NCBI GenBank assembly: GCA_900757255.1
Contig: CAAENE010000414.1
Coordinates: 1 to 5,588, forward strand
Source: Clostridia bacterium
Lineage (GTDB): Bacteria > Bacillota > Clostridia > HGM11514
Reading direction: 5' to 3'
Length of the DNA stretch: 5,588 nt
Position 1 is the first letter of the stretch, and each line of letters opens with the position of its first letter. Of the stretch, positions 4,308 to 5,588 are shown one piece after another. The notes beneath the pieces are model-generated. The model did no database searches. It saw nothing but the letters and a program-made list of their open reading frames with translations, and was not told the origin of the DNA. The position numbers and the translations under genes were made by a program.

Positions 4308-5588
4308 CTATGCGTTTTCTGCAAAATTGCCAAAGGTCAATACAAGCGGATAATCCTTGATGGGGATATGCTCCAATATCAGACTGCCGGAACCATGATC
4401 ATCCACCATCTCTTTTGGCAAGCGGTAAATCGTTCCGTCCATCAGGTCAATTAATTTTATGTCATTCCCCAGTCCGGCTGCCTGCAATCTGATTGACCCT
4501 TCAAAGGTAGTTGTCATCAAATCTGTTGGTTTCCAATAAACAAATGCGCTCCCTCCACTGGATTTTTGAAAGCCAGATCCAATGATTTCCGCTCTGCTGC
4601 AGTCCATTCCAAAATAACGGCTGCTGGCCTCAGGAAGTAAAATCACCGGCAGAGACGCCGTCACGGTATCCTCCGAAAAGAGAGAACAGATATTCTGAAG
4701 GGCATAATAAGAAGGCTTTGGCGTATACTCCCCAGTCGAATATCCATTTTCGTCAAAATCTGCGCCAAGCACTCCAAAATAGCCGTAATCAAGATAGCTT
4801 GCCGTATCGCCGACTGTTCCATGCAACGCTTCAATCATGTCCATACAGGAAAAATAGGAAGTAAACAGTACTTCGGTCATTAAGTCAACCATTGTATGCC
4901 GCAACAGCTGTTTCGCCTGTTTTTCCGGCGTCCACGCTCCCCCTGTCAGGGCGCCCGCTCCGTCGCTGCGGGACTGGGACCCCGATTCACCCTGGATGAT
5001 TTTAATTTCCGGATTGTATAAATTGATTAGTCCCCGCAAGGCTGTTACCCGTTCAAATACCAACTCTTCCCTGGGCGTATATTCATGAAAGGTCAGTGCG
5101 TCCATGTAATCGCCCATGCCCGTTTGAAAAGCCGTAGACAGAAAATCCAAGTTTCTCAGGCATACCGATCCACCGATTACCTTTGCGGAAGGATTTCCTT
5201 CTTTTATTGCTTTTGCCGTATCGATAACAAAATGACCGTATTCCGTCGGATTGACGCCATGCTTCCAGCACCATTCTCCGTCCGGTTCATTCCACACTTC
5301 AAAATAATTCACTTTTCCGGTATAGCGGCGGGCTAATGCTGCAACATACCTGCTCCAGGCACACTTTGCCTCCTCGGAATGAATTGGCGGGCAGCCCGCC
5401 GCGCCGAATATTTTTGCGGCATTGCTGTCATACAACCCATTTCCATAGCAGAGACAGATCCATGGCTTCATGCCTCTTTGCACAAGATTATCCACAATGC
5501 TGTCCAGCCATGTAAAATCGTATACTCCCTTTTCCTTCTCTGTTCTGGCCCAGCCCGATTGTATTCTGACCCATTTCACTCCGAGTGC
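4308..5588 (-). CDS. GH39-like clan-A glycoside hydrolase (N-terminus off the window)
   Basis: A retaining glycoside hydrolase with a (beta/alpha)8 barrel and a C-terminal beta-sandwich. The frame stays open to the right edge (A-L-G before the GTG codon at 5577-5579), and that GTG reads as an internal Val in L-G-V-K-W-V-R, so the gene starts outside the window. Numbering from that Val, the likely acid/base Glu98 is in E-V-W-N-E-P-D, a clan-A histidine is at 165 (F-H-E-Y), and the likely nucleophile Glu198 is in I-I-Q-G-E-S-G. The order and motif shapes fit GH39 and related xylosidase-like families. Residues from about 310 to 423 look like the accessory beta domain. Whether a signal peptide exists cannot be seen. 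It is the first visible gene of the minus-strand operon, 54 nt ahead of the UlaG-like gene, and probably supplies the sugar for the enzymes that follow. Family number and linkage specificity are uncertain. Confidence 0.87.
   Translation of the reverse strand, partial: ALGVKWVRIQSGWARTEKEKGVYDFTWLDSIVDNLVQRGMKPWICLCYGNGLYDSNAAKIFGAAGCPPIHSEEAKCAWSRYVAALARRYTGKVNYFEVWNEPDGEWCWKHGVNPTEYGHFVIDTAKAIKEGNPSAKVIGGSVCLRNLDFLSTAFQTGMGDYMDALTFHEYTPREELVFERVTALRGLINLYNPEIKIIQGESGSQSRSDGAGALTGGAWTPEKQAKQLLRHTMVDLMTEVLFTSYFSCMDMIEALHGTVGDTASYLDYGYFGVLGADFDENGYSTGEYTPKPSYYALQNICSLFSEDTVTASLPVILLPEASSRYFGMDCSRAEIIGSGFQKSSGGSAFVYWKPTDLMTTTFEGSIRLQAAGLGNDIKLIDLMDGTIYRLPKEMVDDHGSGSLILEHIPIKDYPLVLTFGNFAENA

Noticed and set aside
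5083..5336. Open frames on both strands inside the glycoside hydrolase gene
   Set aside because: They overlap the region holding the N-E-P active-site motif of the real frame and show no independent evidence.
5577..5579. GTG as the start codon of the glycoside hydrolase
   Set aside because: The frame is open upstream to the edge and the codon falls inside a conserved barrel strand (L-G-V-K-W-V-R), so it is an internal valine.

Overview
The window looks like a carbohydrate-utilisation locus from a Gram-positive anaerobe of the Clostridia type (Lachnospiraceae or Oscillospiraceae-like). This is inferred from strong purine-rich Shine-Dalgarno sites (AAAGGAG, GGGGAG), compact hairpin-plus-U-tract terminators, a consensus-like sigma-A promoter, moderate GC, and the protein families. 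No rRNA or marker gene is present, so taxonomy stays tentative.

Layout, left to right. Positions 2-130 (+) hold the C-terminus of a small unknown protein whose start lies off the left edge. It is followed by an imperfect hairpin, a 12-bp palindrome and a strong terminator that works in both directions (179-212). Everything else is on the minus strand and reads right to left. A four-gene run enters from the right edge: a GH39-like clan-A glycoside hydrolase (4308-5588, N-terminus missing), a short UlaG-like metallo-beta-lactamase-fold hydrolase (3579-4253), an enolase-superfamily sugar-acid dehydratase of the D-galactonate dehydratase type (2418-3578) and an SDR oxidoreductase (1634-2404). The gaps are 54, 0 and 13 nt, and the run ends at a terminator at 1598-1629. 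A Gfo/Idh/MocA oxidoreductase (371-1384) follows as a separate unit, with its own promoter (-35 TTGCCG, 17-bp spacer, -10 TACAAT) and its own terminator (338-365).

Read together, the genes suggest breakdown of a glycoside followed by oxidative sugar catabolism. The hydrolase would release a sugar, a dehydrogenase (SDR or Gfo/Idh) would oxidise it to a lactone, the UlaG-like protein would open the lactone, and the GalD-like enzyme would dehydrate the aldonate to a 2-keto-3-deoxy acid. The families support this order of chemistry, but the actual sugar and the lactonase role are inferences. No transporter, regulator, kinase or aldolase is present in the window. I see no mobile element, CRISPR array, tRNA or rRNA.
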